A stretch of 24,532 bases of DNA from positions 1 through 24,532 of the forward strand of contig JADGQN010000016.1 of assembly GCA_017881765.1 (NCBI GenBank), written 5' to 3'. Made by a program: the position numbers and the translations under genes. The notes beneath the pieces were generated by a model. The model was not told the origin of the DNA. It did no database searches and worked only from the letters and a program-made list of their open reading frames with translations. Below, piece after piece: positions 6,035-13,770 of this stretch. The DNA is from Syntrophobacterales bacterium (GTDB lineage: Bacteria; Desulfobacterota; Syntrophorhabdia; Syntrophorhabdales; WCHB1-27). Position 1 is the first letter of the stretch. The number at the start of each line of letters is the position of its first letter.

Positions 6035-8482
6035 CTATCCCTTCCCCAGCGCCTTGAGCACCCTGGCCGGCGTGATGGGAAAATCATCGACCCATAGCCC
6101 TATGGCGTTATGCACTGCCGGACCGAGGAGCGCCGGGATTACGGTAGCCACGTCCTCGCCGATGCCAACCAGTCCGTAGGGCCCGTAGCCCATCCCCGTC
6201 TCCACCAGAACCGTCTGTATCGGCCCGACATCGAGCATCGTTGCTATCTTGTAGTCGAGAAGGTTTCCGCTGAGCATCACACCGGTGACGGGATCGTAGA
6301 CGACCTCTTCTGTCAGACCTCTGCTGACCCCCATAATGGTCCCGCCGTACTGCTGCCCCTCGCACGTTTCCCAGCTTATTACCCTGCCCACGTCGTTCAC
6401 GTTGACCACCTTCGTCACTTCCACCGCGCCCGTCTCCGTGTCGACTTCCACTTCCATGAAATGGGCCTGTCTGCACAACCTGAGCCGCGCGTGAGAGTAA
6501 GCCCCCACCTGAACGTGGAAGCTGTAAGCAAAGAGGGGCGGTGTCCATATGGCGCGCGCCATGCCGCCCAGTTCCTCCCGGCTTATCGGCCCCGCAACGC
6601 CGGCGATCCCTACGAATTCAGCCAGCGCCATCCTGACCGACGGGTCTGCCTTAGCAAAAATCACGCTCTCCCTGATGTCGAGATCGTCCGGGCTCATGCC
6701 GGGGAAAGCAGGAGGGAAGCTGCCGCGCTGGCCTTCACCCCGCGGTTTGGTTGCGGCCTCCAGGATCTGTTGCTTCAAGATCCTGGCTGCGTTGCGGATA
6801 GCGGAACCGTTCACGGACATGTTGGTCGACGAATCGGGCGTCATCGCGAAAAAGCCCGGATCCGTGTGAGGCCTGTAGAAGACGTCCTCCATGCGCATGC
6901 CCAGTTCGTCGGCTACGATCTGGCAGTAAGTCGTCTCAGCGTTCACGCCGTTGTCGCAGCGCATGCCGAAAAGTGTTGCCGTGGCGTCGGTGCGCTCGAT
7001 CCGTATGGCCATTTCGCTTGAACCCGCCGAATCCTCCCACTCGTGGGTCCACGTGAAAGCTATGCCGTGCATCCTGCCGCCGGCAAGCTTTCTCTCACCC
7101 GGCAGGTGCCATTTGTTATCCCAGTCTATCGCCTTCTTTCCTTTCTCCACGCATTCGGCGAGACTGTCCCTTTTCGGGAAACCCATCTCAACCTTCCGGC
7201 TGTCGAGCCAGGCCATATCGCGGCCGTGGCAGCCGTCGTTCTTCAAGGCGACCTCAATCGGGTCAAGTTTCAGCGCGTCAGCAACGTGGTCGAAGATGAG
7301 GGTGAAGCTGAGACAGTTCGGGTTCTGTTCGCACCTTGTCGGTACGTTCACCCCCTTGTTTATCTGCACGGCCTGCAGCCTGCCGTATACATTGGGAACT
7401 TTCGTGTTCTCCAGAAAGTGGGTCACAAAACCGAAGACGGGAAAGTAATGGTTGGAGAGGATGGCACGTCCTTTCACCGCGAGGATCGTTCCATCCTTTT
7501 TTACGCCTACCGTGAAATGGTAGACACCTTCGTCCATCTCGCCCCCGTAAAAATCCTCGCGCCTGTCGAACATCCATTTGACGGGCCTGCCGGTCCGCCT
7601 GGCAACGAGAGCGGCACAGTAAGTACCGCCCATGTTCCAGGCCACCTGGCTCCAGCCCCCGAAGCTCGCCCCCTGGTAAAGGCAGTGGAGCTGAATCCTG
7701 TTCATGGGAATGCCGCCGAACCAGGTGGAGATGACGCGCTTGCATATATGCGGTCGCTGCTGCTTGACCCACACCTCAGGGTACTCGCCATTCCACCTGA
7801 CGACCCCGCACGGCCGCTCCGGGCCGATCCACGTGTGAAGGCGCCTCCTCGCCGTGAATTCTACGATCGCATCTGCCTTACCAAGACCTTTCTCCACGTC
7901 ACCCAATTCTTCAACATCGCGCCAGCCTTGGTTGTACTGGTTGCCGTCAGGGTAGAGTTCGGGGTTCGCCAGAGGTCTGCCCGGTTCCAGCGCCTCTTCC
8001 ACGTCAAGCACGAATGGCCGTTCCTCCCACTCGACCTCGATCAATCTGAGCGCCTGGCAAGCGATATCTTCCGTGTCCGCTGCCACGGCGGCCCCGACTT
8101 CCTCCCCTTGGAAATGGGCTATGTGAGGAAGAACCGCGGCGTGAGAAGGGCCGTGGCCCCCGAGTTCCGCGAACGCGGGCAGCTCAGGGTCGTCGTACCT
8201 GAGGACGTATCGGACGCCCGGATACGCTTCTGCTTTGCTCGTGTCCATGCTCCTGATCCGGGCGTGAGCACAGGGAGAGGTGAGGAACCGCATGCAGAGC
8301 ATGCCGGGAAGCTGCACGTCCATCGTGTAGATCGCTGTTCCGCTCGCCTTCTCATACCCGTCGATACGGCGCACGCCGCGCTTGCCGATATTTTTGTAGT
8401 CCGCCAGCGGGTATCGGTCAGCCCTGACGCTGTCCATCCGTTCCCGTATCTCATTCTCTATTTCCTGTTTTCGTTCGTTCAT
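6035..8482 (-). CDS. Xanthine dehydrogenase-type molybdenum hydroxylase, large (molybdopterin) subunit
   Basis: An 815-residue protein of the xanthine dehydrogenase/aldehyde oxidase family, which hydroxylates or oxidises aldehydes, purines, CO or hydroxybenzoyl-CoA at a Mo centre. Residues about 38-150 form the a/b hammerhead domain (RRIDGYEKASGTAIYTMDVQLPGML). The Mo-cofactor domain follows, with a divergent YQGASFGGW for the usual GGGFGGK, the stretch NMSVNGSAIRNAARILK, and the catalytic glutamate E776 in VGIGEDVAT. The N-terminus has no [2Fe-2S] domain, and no separate Fe-S or FAD subunit gene is visible nearby. The ATG at 8482 is preceded by AAAAGGA. Flanked by an SDR and a MoaD-like gene. 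Substrate not predictable; a divergent subfamily is likely. Confidence 0.88.
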   Translation of the reverse strand: MNERKQEIENEIRERMDSVRADRYPLADYKNIGKRGVRRIDGYEKASGTAIYTMDVQLPGMLCMRFLTSPCAHARIRSMDTSKAEAYPGVRYVLRYDDPELPAFAELGGHGPSHAAVLPHIAHFQGEEVGAAVAADTEDIACQALRLIEVEWEERPFVLDVEEALEPGRPLANPELYPDGNQYNQGWRDVEELGDVEKGLGKADAIVEFTARRRLHTWIGPERPCGVVRWNGEYPEVWVKQQRPHICKRVISTWFGGIPMNRIQLHCLYQGASFGGWSQVAWNMGGTYCAALVARRTGRPVKWMFDRREDFYGGEMDEGVYHFTVGVKKDGTILAVKGRAILSNHYFPVFGFVTHFLENTKVPNVYGRLQAVQINKGVNVPTRCEQNPNCLSFTLIFDHVADALKLDPIEVALKNDGCHGRDMAWLDSRKVEMGFPKRDSLAECVEKGKKAIDWDNKWHLPGERKLAGGRMHGIAFTWTHEWEDSAGSSEMAIRIERTDATATLFGMRCDNGVNAETTYCQIVADELGMRMEDVFYRPHTDPGFFAMTPDSSTNMSVNGSAIRNAARILKQQILEAATKPRGEGQRGSFPPAFPGMSPDDLDIRESVIFAKADPSVRMALAEFVGIAGVAGPISREELGGMARAIWTPPLFAYSFHVQVGAYSHARLRLCRQAHFMEVEVDTETGAVEVTKVVNVNDVGRVISWETCEGQQYGGTIMGVSRGLTEEVVYDPVTGVMLSGNLLDYKIATMLDVGPIQTVLVETGMGYGPYGLVGIGEDVATVIPALLGPAVHNAIGLWVDDFPITPARVLKALGKG

Positions 8483-8500
8483 TGTCCTTTTCCCGACTTC

Positions 8501-8664
8501 CTAGCCCGCAGGGCGATCTCCTTTCTCCCCAGTCGCACAGCCGTGCGACGGTCTTCCGAGTCACGCTCTGCGTGACGGTCGTCCTAGCGAAGCGGTCGTC
8601 CTAGCCCGCAAGGGCGGTCGTCCTACGTCCTAGCGTCCCACGTATAGCGGCGCGCTAGCGCGCC
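8501..8664. repeat. Array of short hairpins with constant 11-base spacers
   Basis: Hairpins with unrelated stems follow each other: GCCC-GCA-GGGC (8504-8514), GTCGCAC-AGCC-GTGCGAC (8532-8549), GTCACGC-TCT-GCGTGAC (8560-8576), a minimal GC-GAA-GC (8587-8593), GCCC-GCAA-GGGC (8604-8615), and the palindrome GGCGCGCTAGCGCGCC (8649-8664). The spacer GGTCGTCCTAG is exact at 8577-8587 and 8594-8604, is GGTCTTCCGAG at 8550-8560, and recurs as GGTCGTCCTA at 8616-8625, trailing into CGTCCTAG. The last palindrome is centred on the SDR stop codon (8655-8657). The array fills the gap between the SDR and the molybdenum hydroxylase. Confidence 0.8.
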
Positions 8665-9449
8665 GTATAGCCTCCGTCCACGACCAGCTCGGTACCCGTC
8701 ACGTAACTCGACTCATCCGACGCAAGATACAGAACCGCGTAAGCTATATCCTCCGGCGTACCCAGGCGCCCTATCATGGTAGCGTCCTCGCGGATCTTCC
8801 TCGATTCTTCGTAGGTGCACCCGGTATTTTCGGCTGTTTTCCGGATGATGTTCTCGAGCATCGATGTCAAAATAAATCCGGGGTGCACGGAATTGACCCT
8901 GACCTTGTAGTCGTGGCCTAACGTGGAGCATTGGAGAGCGGAAGATTTCGTAAACAGCCTCACGCCTCCCTTGCTCGCGGCATAGGCCGATGAATCACCG
9001 GCCATACCCACGAGGCCTGCTACAGACGATATATTGACGATTGAGCCGCCCCCGCTCTTCTTCATTGCGCCTATCGCATGCTTCGTGCCGAGGAAAACGC
9101 CGTCCAGGTTGACGCTCGTTACCCGGCGCCAGTCTTCGAGCGACATGTCCGCAATCGCTTTGCTTATCAGGATGCCCGCGTTATTGACGAGGACATCCAG
9201 CCTTTCGAAGGAGGTTAGGGTCTGCTTGATCACTTCTGCCCAGTCCTGCTCGCTGGTGACGTCGTGTCTCACAAAAATCGCTTCGCTGCCTGCACGCCGT
9301 ATCTCTTCAACTGTTGCCTTAGGTTCAGACTCAAGGATGTCGGTCAAGACCACCTTGGCCCCCTCTCTTGCCAACAGCAACGCCTGGGCCTTACCCAGCC
9401 CGCCCGCCGCGCCGGTTATGATTGCTACTTTGCCCTTTACACGATCCAT
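8655..9449 (-). CDS. Short-chain dehydrogenase/reductase (SDR)
   Basis: A 264-residue classical SDR that would oxidise an alcohol or reduce a ketone with NAD(P)H in the cytoplasm. The cofactor motif TGAAGGLG is at residues 12-19, NNAG at 89-92, the catalytic serine in NISS near 142, and Y156-x3-K160 in YAASK. An acidic residue, D37, after the second strand (VVLTDI) suggests NAD(H) preference. It ends in the family-typical YVTGTELVVDGGYTAR. GGAGGAG sits just before the ATG. It starts 23 bases after the radical SAM gene, so the two are co-transcribed. Substrate unknown; it could act on the product of the neighbouring molybdenum hydroxylase. Confidence 0.9.
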   Translation of the reverse strand: MDRVKGKVAIITGAAGGLGKAQALLLAREGAKVVLTDILESEPKATVEEIRRAGSEAIFVRHDVTSEQDWAEVIKQTLTSFERLDVLVNNAGILISKAIADMSLEDWRRVTSVNLDGVFLGTKHAIGAMKKSGGGSIVNISSVAGLVGMAGDSSAYAASKGGVRLFTKSSALQCSTLGHDYKVRVNSVHPGFILTSMLENIIRKTAENTGCTYEESRKIREDATMIGRLGTPEDIAYAVLYLASDESSYVTGTELVVDGGYTAR

Positions 9450-9472
9450 GCTCTCCTCCTCTATTCTGTATT

Positions 9473-10384
9473 CTATTTGTGTCCCGCTCTGCGGAGCCCT
9501 ATGTGACGGGCATACTCTACGGCCTCATTATACTCTTTCACGGAGGGCCTTCGGGAAATTTCCTCGAACCGGAATGCCTGATGGCAGGGATGGTACTGAT
9601 CCATGATATTCACAAAGGCATCCCGCGATAGCTCTTGCCGGATGAAGTCGAGTACATCTTTCGTGTTTTCTCCATGAGAAGGCATCACGAGGTGTCGGAA
9701 GAGCAAGCCCCTTCGGGCAACACCTCTCTCATCCATGACAAGGTCTCCCACCTGCCGCTGCATCTCCTTGAGCACCTCTTTTGCCACGTCCGGATAGTGG
9801 GGTGCATTACAGTACCGGTCTGAAAGTCCTCGATCCAAAAACTTGATATCAGGCATATAGATGTCGACGATACCTTCCAGAAGTTTCACGACGTCGGCAG
9901 ACTCATACCCACCGCAATTGTAGACAAGGGGTATGGAGAGCCCCTGATCGATAGCCAGAGAAAGGCCCCTGAGGATTGCCGGCACATAATGGGTGGGGGT
10001 TACAAAATTAATATTATGGCAGCCTCGGCGCTGAAGATCGATCATGGCGGCTGCCAGTTGCTTGTGTGAGTATTGGCGGCCTTCGCCCCCCATGCTGATC
10101 TCGTAGTTCTGGCAAAAGAGACACCTGAGGTTACAATGGGTGAGGAAAATGGTGCCGGAGCCCCCGCTTCCTACAAGAGGGGACTCTTCGCCGTAATGGG
10201 CGAAGACGCTGGATATGATGAGTTCCGCGGGCGCCTGACAGTAACCGAGAGCGCCTTCCGACCGGTTGACCCGGCACTGGCGCGGGCAGAGCGCGCAGGA
10301 GCTAAGCTTCTCCTCTAACCGGCCTGTTCTCTCTTCTAAGCCGGATCTGGATTTCTCCGTAAGGTAGCAAGGAAGAGTGCGCAT
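9473..10384 (-). CDS. Radical SAM protein, PflX (pyruvate formate-lyase activase-like) family
   Basis: A 303-residue radical SAM protein. The [4Fe-4S] motif CNLRCLFC places Cys84, Cys88 and Cys91 for cleavage of S-adenosylmethionine. An N-terminal cysteine group (Cys30, Cys33, Cys37, Cys49: CALCPRQCRVNR...GYC) and the stretch YNCGGYESADVVKLLEGIVDIYMPDIKF are typical of the PflX family, related to glycyl-radical activases but of unproven function. No glycyl-radical enzyme gene is present in this window. The ATG at 10384 has only a weak upstream GTGGAT as ribosome site, so the exact start is uncertain. It is the first gene of the minus-strand unit leading into the SDR and molybdenum hydroxylase genes. 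Confidence 0.82.
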   Translation of the reverse strand: MRTLPCYLTEKSRSGLEERTGRLEEKLSSCALCPRQCRVNRSEGALGYCQAPAELIISSVFAHYGEESPLVGSGGSGTIFLTHCNLRCLFCQNYEISMGGEGRQYSHKQLAAAMIDLQRRGCHNINFVTPTHYVPAILRGLSLAIDQGLSIPLVYNCGGYESADVVKLLEGIVDIYMPDIKFLDRGLSDRYCNAPHYPDVAKEVLKEMQRQVGDLVMDERGVARRGLLFRHLVMPSHGENTKDVLDFIRQELSRDAFVNIMDQYHPCHQAFRFEEISRRPSVKEYNEAVEYARHIGLRRAGHK

Positions 10385-10392
10385 CTATCCAC

Positions 10393-10421
10393 TTCAAAAA
10401 TTGATCATTATGCCTTATTAT
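10393..10421 (+). promoter_or_regulatory. AT-rich divergent promoter region
   Basis: On the plus strand TTCAAA (10393-10398) and TATTAT (10416-10421) are 17 bases apart, a candidate promoter for the gene at 10519. The same AT-rich stretch reads TATAAT on the minus strand and could also serve the divergent radical SAM gene, but I see no convincing -35 box for it. Confidence 0.33.
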
Positions 10422-10518
10422 ATAGTACATAATCTGTGACCCGGACAGCAAGACTGAGGCTGCGGAATGGTCCGGAGTCCGAAGTCGAGTATCTGAATGA
10501 CGCACAGCAGGGGGGCAT

Positions 10519-10794
10519 ATGACGTACGAATATACCATTGAATTCTTTTCGCTGGAGCGGACATCCCCGGAGGGCGCGGGGCCTGAGGAAACACGCAATA
10601 TGGTCTATGCGTGCGGCGAAGAGGGGGAATGCGCGATTAAAGATCTCCGCGAGGAGCAGACGGATCTCCTGGAAGGTTTTATGAATGAGATGGGGAGTAA
10701 AGGGTGGGAACTCGTCCAGGTTCTGTTTAACCGGAATGGTGCGGTAAGCTTCTGGAAGAGGGCCATCGTGGACCTTGGAAATCAAAACAGGTAA
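10519..10794 (+). CDS. Small DUF4177-like protein
   Basis: A 91-residue acidic soluble protein of unknown function. It begins with a hydrophobic-alternating strand (YEYTIEFFSL) and ends with the motif SKGWELVQVLFNRNGAVSFWKR, the pattern seen in DUF4177-type small domains (a KGWELV strand, then a strand closing in FKR/WKR). The middle is charged (EEGECAIKDLREEQTDLLEGFMNEM). The ATG follows a strong AGGGGGG site six bases upstream. It stands alone, divergent from the radical SAM gene and 300 bases before the methyltransferase gene. The assignment comes from the C-terminal motif only. Confidence 0.6.
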   Translation: MTYEYTIEFFSLERTSPEGAGPEETRNMVYACGEEGECAIKDLREEQTDLLEGFMNEMGSKGWELVQVLFNRNGAVSFWKRAIVDLGNQNR

Positions 10795-10906
10795 ACCGCT
10801 CGCTGCACGGGGAGGTAGCTGACCCATGCTTGTAACAACATGGAGAACCGTATTGGGAAAGGGTTTGCAAGGCTTTATGGATCATTACGGGTACATTCCC
10901 CGCAGC

Positions 10907-11077
10907 TTGCCGCGTGTGGCGTCATTCCGGCGAACGCCGGAATCCAGAAACCGGACTGGATGCCCCCGGATCAGAGCCTGCCCTGGAATGTTTGTATCCA
11001 GGGTCCGGGGCAGGCTTATCAAGTCCGGCATGACGCAGAATACCCCAGCTTCTTGCGGCGGGGTAGTTTATTGAGAT
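10907..11077 (+). repeat. 172-base dispersed repeat, copy 1
   Basis: Bases 10907-11077 match 18071-18242 in the same orientation with only scattered differences. Inside are the hairpin around CATTCCGGCG...CGCCGGAATCC, outer ends GTCATTCCGG / CCGGCATGAC, and an inner pair AGCCTGCCC / GGGCAGGCT. The type (GTCATTCCGGCG...GCATGAC) is common between genes in proteobacteria. The rest of the 10795-11095 gap shows short ORFs but nothing I can support as a gene. Confidence 0.88.
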
Positions 11078-11095
11078 GGAAAGGGTGACGGGGGA

Positions 11096-12148
11096 GTGAA
11101 TGCCCTGGAAGCTAAGGTGAAGGGCAGGATCGAACGCGAAGGCCCTCTCACCTTCGAAGCCTTTCTCGACGTCGTTCTGTACGACGAGGAAGAAGGTTAC
11201 TACAAGGAAGGAAAGCGCCTTCGCAAGGACTATTACACATCTCCGGAAATTCATCCGGTTTTTGGAAAAACAATTGGGGCGTACATTGAGAATATCCGGG
11301 TCTCATGCGGCAGAGACAAGGTGACCGTGATTGAACTGGGCGGAGGATCCGGCCTGCTCGCCGACCAGATTGTCTCAGGCGGCGCGCGCCGTGACAGCCT
11401 TGACTACTTCGTCGTAGAGAGAGGGAGAAAAAAGAAAGCGGATCACATCGTGTGGGTGAGTGATATTCTGGATCTCGCACCCCGCAAAGGGCTCACCGTT
11501 GTTCTAGCCAACGAGTTTTTTGACGCACTTCCCTTCCACCGTCTTGTGAGGACCGATGATGGTCTTGAGGAAATATACGTCGATTTTTCTGATGGGTTTG
11601 TAGAGGTATCCGGTCCCTTGAGCCCTCCGGTAGATGCCTTTCTCAGGTCATACCCGCTGGCTCTGAATCCGCACCAAAGCTCAGAGGTGACGACGCGGGC
11701 TGCACAGGTGCTCACCCGGCTCAATGGCATCGTTGACGAAGGCCTGTTGCTCGTGCTCGACTACGGGTACCACACCGAGGATCTGGCCTATGGAAGATTC
11801 TTTGACGGAAGCGCGATAGGGTACAAGGACTTCATGATTCGGGAAGAGCTGACCAGCGACCTCGGCAGCATCGACATCACGCATCACGTGAACTTTGATC
11901 ATCTGGGCGCCGTGCTCGGCGGCCTCGGGTGGAGAAAAGCCGGCGAGATCGAGCAGTACCGATTCCTTCTCAATATCGGCATTCTGGAACAGATGATACT
12001 GTTGCCGGATGGAGAAAGGACTTCGCCAAAAATGCTGATAAATCCTCAGGGGCTCGGGTCCATGATTTCAGTTCTCGGCTTCACAAAAAATCTGTCCTGT
12101 GATGTGGCCGGATTTGGATCGAAAAATTCTTTTCGTGAAGCTGAATAA
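11096..12148 (+). CDS. SAM-dependent methyltransferase, MidA/NDUFAF7 family (COG1565)
   Basis: A 350-residue class I methyltransferase. Mitochondrial relatives (NDUFAF7/MidA) methylate an arginine of complex I during assembly; the bacterial role is less certain. The family start GPLTFEAFLDVVLYDEEEGYY, then DYYTSPEIHPVFGKTIG, is clear. The SAM site is VTVIELGGGSGLLADQI, and the family-specific NEFFDALPFHRLV follows; the ending PQGLGSMISVLGFTKN is also typical. The start is a GTG at 11096, the first possible after an in-frame TGA at 11072, with GGGGGA directly before it. It lies just after copy 1 of the 172-base repeat and is followed by the small ORF and terminator. Confidence 0.87.
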   Translation: MNALEAKVKGRIEREGPLTFEAFLDVVLYDEEEGYYKEGKRLRKDYYTSPEIHPVFGKTIGAYIENIRVSCGRDKVTVIELGGGSGLLADQIVSGGARRDSLDYFVVERGRKKKADHIVWVSDILDLAPRKGLTVVLANEFFDALPFHRLVRTDDGLEEIYVDFSDGFVEVSGPLSPPVDAFLRSYPLALNPHQSSEVTTRAAQVLTRLNGIVDEGLLLVLDYGYHTEDLAYGRFFDGSAIGYKDFMIREELTSDLGSIDITHHVNFDHLGAVLGGLGWRKAGEIEQYRFLLNIGILEQMILLPDGERTSPKMLINPQGLGSMISVLGFTKNLSCDVAGFGSKNSFREAE

Positions 12149-12169
12149 ATATGATTTAATAGATATAAT
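12141..12169 (+). promoter_or_regulatory. Candidate promoter of the 27-residue ORF
   Basis: A perfect TATAAT at 12164-12169 lies 17 bases after a weak CTGAAT (12141-12146), overlapping the end of the methyltransferase gene. Transcription would begin near 12176 and give an RNA of about 170 bases up to the terminator at 12349. Confidence 0.45.
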
Positions 12170-12225
12170 GCCGAATTGCATCTTGTGCGATATACATAGT
12201 ATCGACTGAAAGGGGGTGACGTCTG

Positions 12226-12309
12226 ATGTCATGCGGAACGAAGGGTTGTGGTGCAGGAAAGAAAGCAACAAAGAAACCGGCGGCAAAAAAGGAAAAAGGT
12301 AAGAAGTAA
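12226..12309 (+). CDS. 27-residue Cys/Gly- and Lys-rich small protein
   Basis: An ORF of 28 codons encoding a peptide that starts MSCGTKGCGAGKK and continues with Lys/Ala-rich sequence ending in KKEKGKK. Support: a strong GGGGGTGA ribosome site nine bases upstream, a candidate promoter with perfect TATAAT, and a clear intrinsic terminator eleven bases after the stop. The two cysteines sit in CGTKGCG near the N-terminus; the tail is very basic and could bind nucleic acid. I do not recognise a characterised family. It could be a leader peptide for the diguanylate cyclase gene that follows. Confidence 0.6.
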   Translation: MSCGTKGCGAGKKATKKPAAKKEKGKK

Positions 12310-12319
12310 CCTGTGAGGA

Positions 12320-12349
12320 GGGGGAGGATTCATCTCCCCCGTTTTCTTT
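12320..12349 (+). terminator. Intrinsic terminator after the small ORF
   Basis: GGGGGAG (12320-12326) pairs with CTCCCCC (12334-12340) around the loop GATTCAT, followed by GTTTTCTTT. This is a clear Rho-independent terminator. It ends only five bases before the start codon of the diguanylate cyclase gene. Confidence 0.85.
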
Positions 12350-12354
12350 AATCT

Positions 12355-13770
12355 ATGGAAAGACAAAAACGACTCTTTATTTTAAATGATGACCACGTGC
12401 TCAATCGCATCCTGAAGGAGTTCTTCAAAGAGTACGGCATCAAGGTCCATGCGTTCGCCGACGAGATAGACTTTGATGGCGAAATACGGGAGAAGAAGCC
12501 CCACGCGATCCTTCTCGATGTGGGGTATTCATCAGCCTCGCCCGCGGAACTGATCGAGAAGATCAAGAAATCGGAAGCCCACATGCCGGTGATTGTCATG
12601 GCCGGTATGGAGGACTATGGGCGCGCGCTCGAGTGCCTGAGAGCCGGAGCCTATGCGGTCCTCAAAAAGCCCTTTTCCAGTTATGAAGAGATCTATCACG
12701 GCGTGAACAACGCTATGAGTCACTTCATGGAACGGCTGGAAATCCGGGAACTGACGGCGGAGATGGAGAAAAGATTCGAGCATGACAAACTGAACCTTCT
12801 CGAGCTGGAATTCGTAAAAAGCCTCCAGCGCATGATCGGGGAAACAGAAGAAGCTGTCACGGTCTTGAAGAACTCATTCACGCTGATCAGGAATTTCCTG
12901 AGCTTCGAACTGTTTGCTGCGCTTGTGCCGCAGGCGGATGAGATAGAGATACACGTCTATCCAAATGGGCCGACCAACCCTGCGGTGGCTGAATATGTAC
13001 CGGGGACGCTCATCAGGAGGATGAGGAAGGCCTTACTCGAAGACAAACAGGTGAAGGTGGTCTTTGAAGGACAGGAGGCGGACGCGCCGTTCGACGCTAA
13101 TGAAGAATACAAATCGGTGATCGTGGCGCTTGCCACACGGAACAAGACGCACGGCTGTGCCGGCATCTACCGGAGCCGCCCTTTTGATTACTACGAGGAA
13201 TCCATATTCAAGCGCTTCTGTGCCCATATCTCCTTGACGCTGGAAAAGATAGAGCTTTTCAAAGAGGTCAAAGCTCTGTCCGTACACGACGGCTTGACAG
13301 GCCTGTACACGCACCTCTTCATAACGTCAAAACTGACTGATGAGGTGGCCAGATCAACGCGTTACGGTTCCAATCTGTCGATCATGCTTTTTGACCTGGA
13401 CAATTTCAAGGATGTCAACGATACCTACGGTCACCTCGCTGGAGACACCATACTGAAAGAGGTGGGTCGCATCATGACGGGCAGCTTGCGAAGCCTTGAC
13501 AGCGTGGGTAGATACGGGGGAGAGGAGTTTCTTGTTATACTGCCGGAGACGGACGGAGACTCGGCGAAAGTTATCGGGGAGCGTCTCAGACGGAAGATAG
13601 AGGAGATGGATTTTCTATACGAGGATAACAGCATCAAACTGACCATCTGCGGAGGGCTGGCAGTGCACCGGGAAGCCATGGATGAGAATGGGCTGATCAA
13701 GATTGCGGATGACAACCTTTACAAGGCAAAGAGGGAAGGAAAGAACATGGTGTGCTATGACACAAAGTGA
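12355..13770 (+). CDS. Response regulator diguanylate cyclase (REC - GAF-like - GGDEF)
   Basis: A 471-residue signalling protein that would make cyclic di-GMP from two GTP. Residues 1-125 are a receiver domain with acidic pair D12-D13, phospho-acceptor D55 and KKPF lysine; the conserved Thr/Ser switch position appears to be alanine (VIVMAG). A helical linker and a divergent GAF-like region follow to about 310. The cyclase domain has DGLTGLYTH, DLDNFKDVNDTYGH, the active motif GGEEF at 388-392 and an inhibitory RxxD site (R379-D382). The ATG at 12355 has no ordinary ribosome site, and an in-frame TAA at 12349 excludes an earlier start. It overlaps the M20 gene by 14 bases. Confidence 0.92.
   Translation: MERQKRLFILNDDHVLNRILKEFFKEYGIKVHAFADEIDFDGEIREKKPHAILLDVGYSSASPAELIEKIKKSEAHMPVIVMAGMEDYGRALECLRAGAYAVLKKPFSSYEEIYHGVNNAMSHFMERLEIRELTAEMEKRFEHDKLNLLELEFVKSLQRMIGETEEAVTVLKNSFTLIRNFLSFELFAALVPQADEIEIHVYPNGPTNPAVAEYVPGTLIRRMRKALLEDKQVKVVFEGQEADAPFDANEEYKSVIVALATRNKTHGCAGIYRSRPFDYYEESIFKRFCAHISLTLEKIELFKEVKALSVHDGLTGLYTHLFITSKLTDEVARSTRYGSNLSIMLFDLDNFKDVNDTYGHLAGDTILKEVGRIMTGSLRSLDSVGRYGGEEFLVILPETDGDSAKVIGERLRRKIEEMDFLYEDNSIKLTICGGLAVHREAMDENGLIKIADDNLYKAKREGKNMVCYDTK

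Noticed and set aside
6001..6087. Extended N-terminus for the MoaD-like protein (start at 6087)
   Set aside because: The extra residues are read from the end of the molybdenum hydroxylase gene out of frame; the ATG at 6000 has GAGGAA before it.
6110..7021. A 303-codon plus-strand frame opposite the same gene
   Set aside because: Antisense shadow; composition rich in His, Arg and Pro with no motif or ribosome site.
7043..8575. A 510-codon open frame on the plus strand opposite the molybdenum hydroxylase gene
   Set aside because: It is wholly antisense to a gene with clear family motifs, has no recognisable domain, and follows from the GC-rich codon pattern of the real gene.
8501..8664. CRISPR array
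   Set aside because: The repeated part is only 11 bases, the intervening parts are 7-18 bases and self-complementary, and no cas gene is present.
10826..11088. Two overlapping small plus-strand ORFs before the methyltransferase gene
   Set aside because: Most of their length is the 172-base repeat, and a similar frame arises on the other strand of copy 2. No plausible conserved protein.
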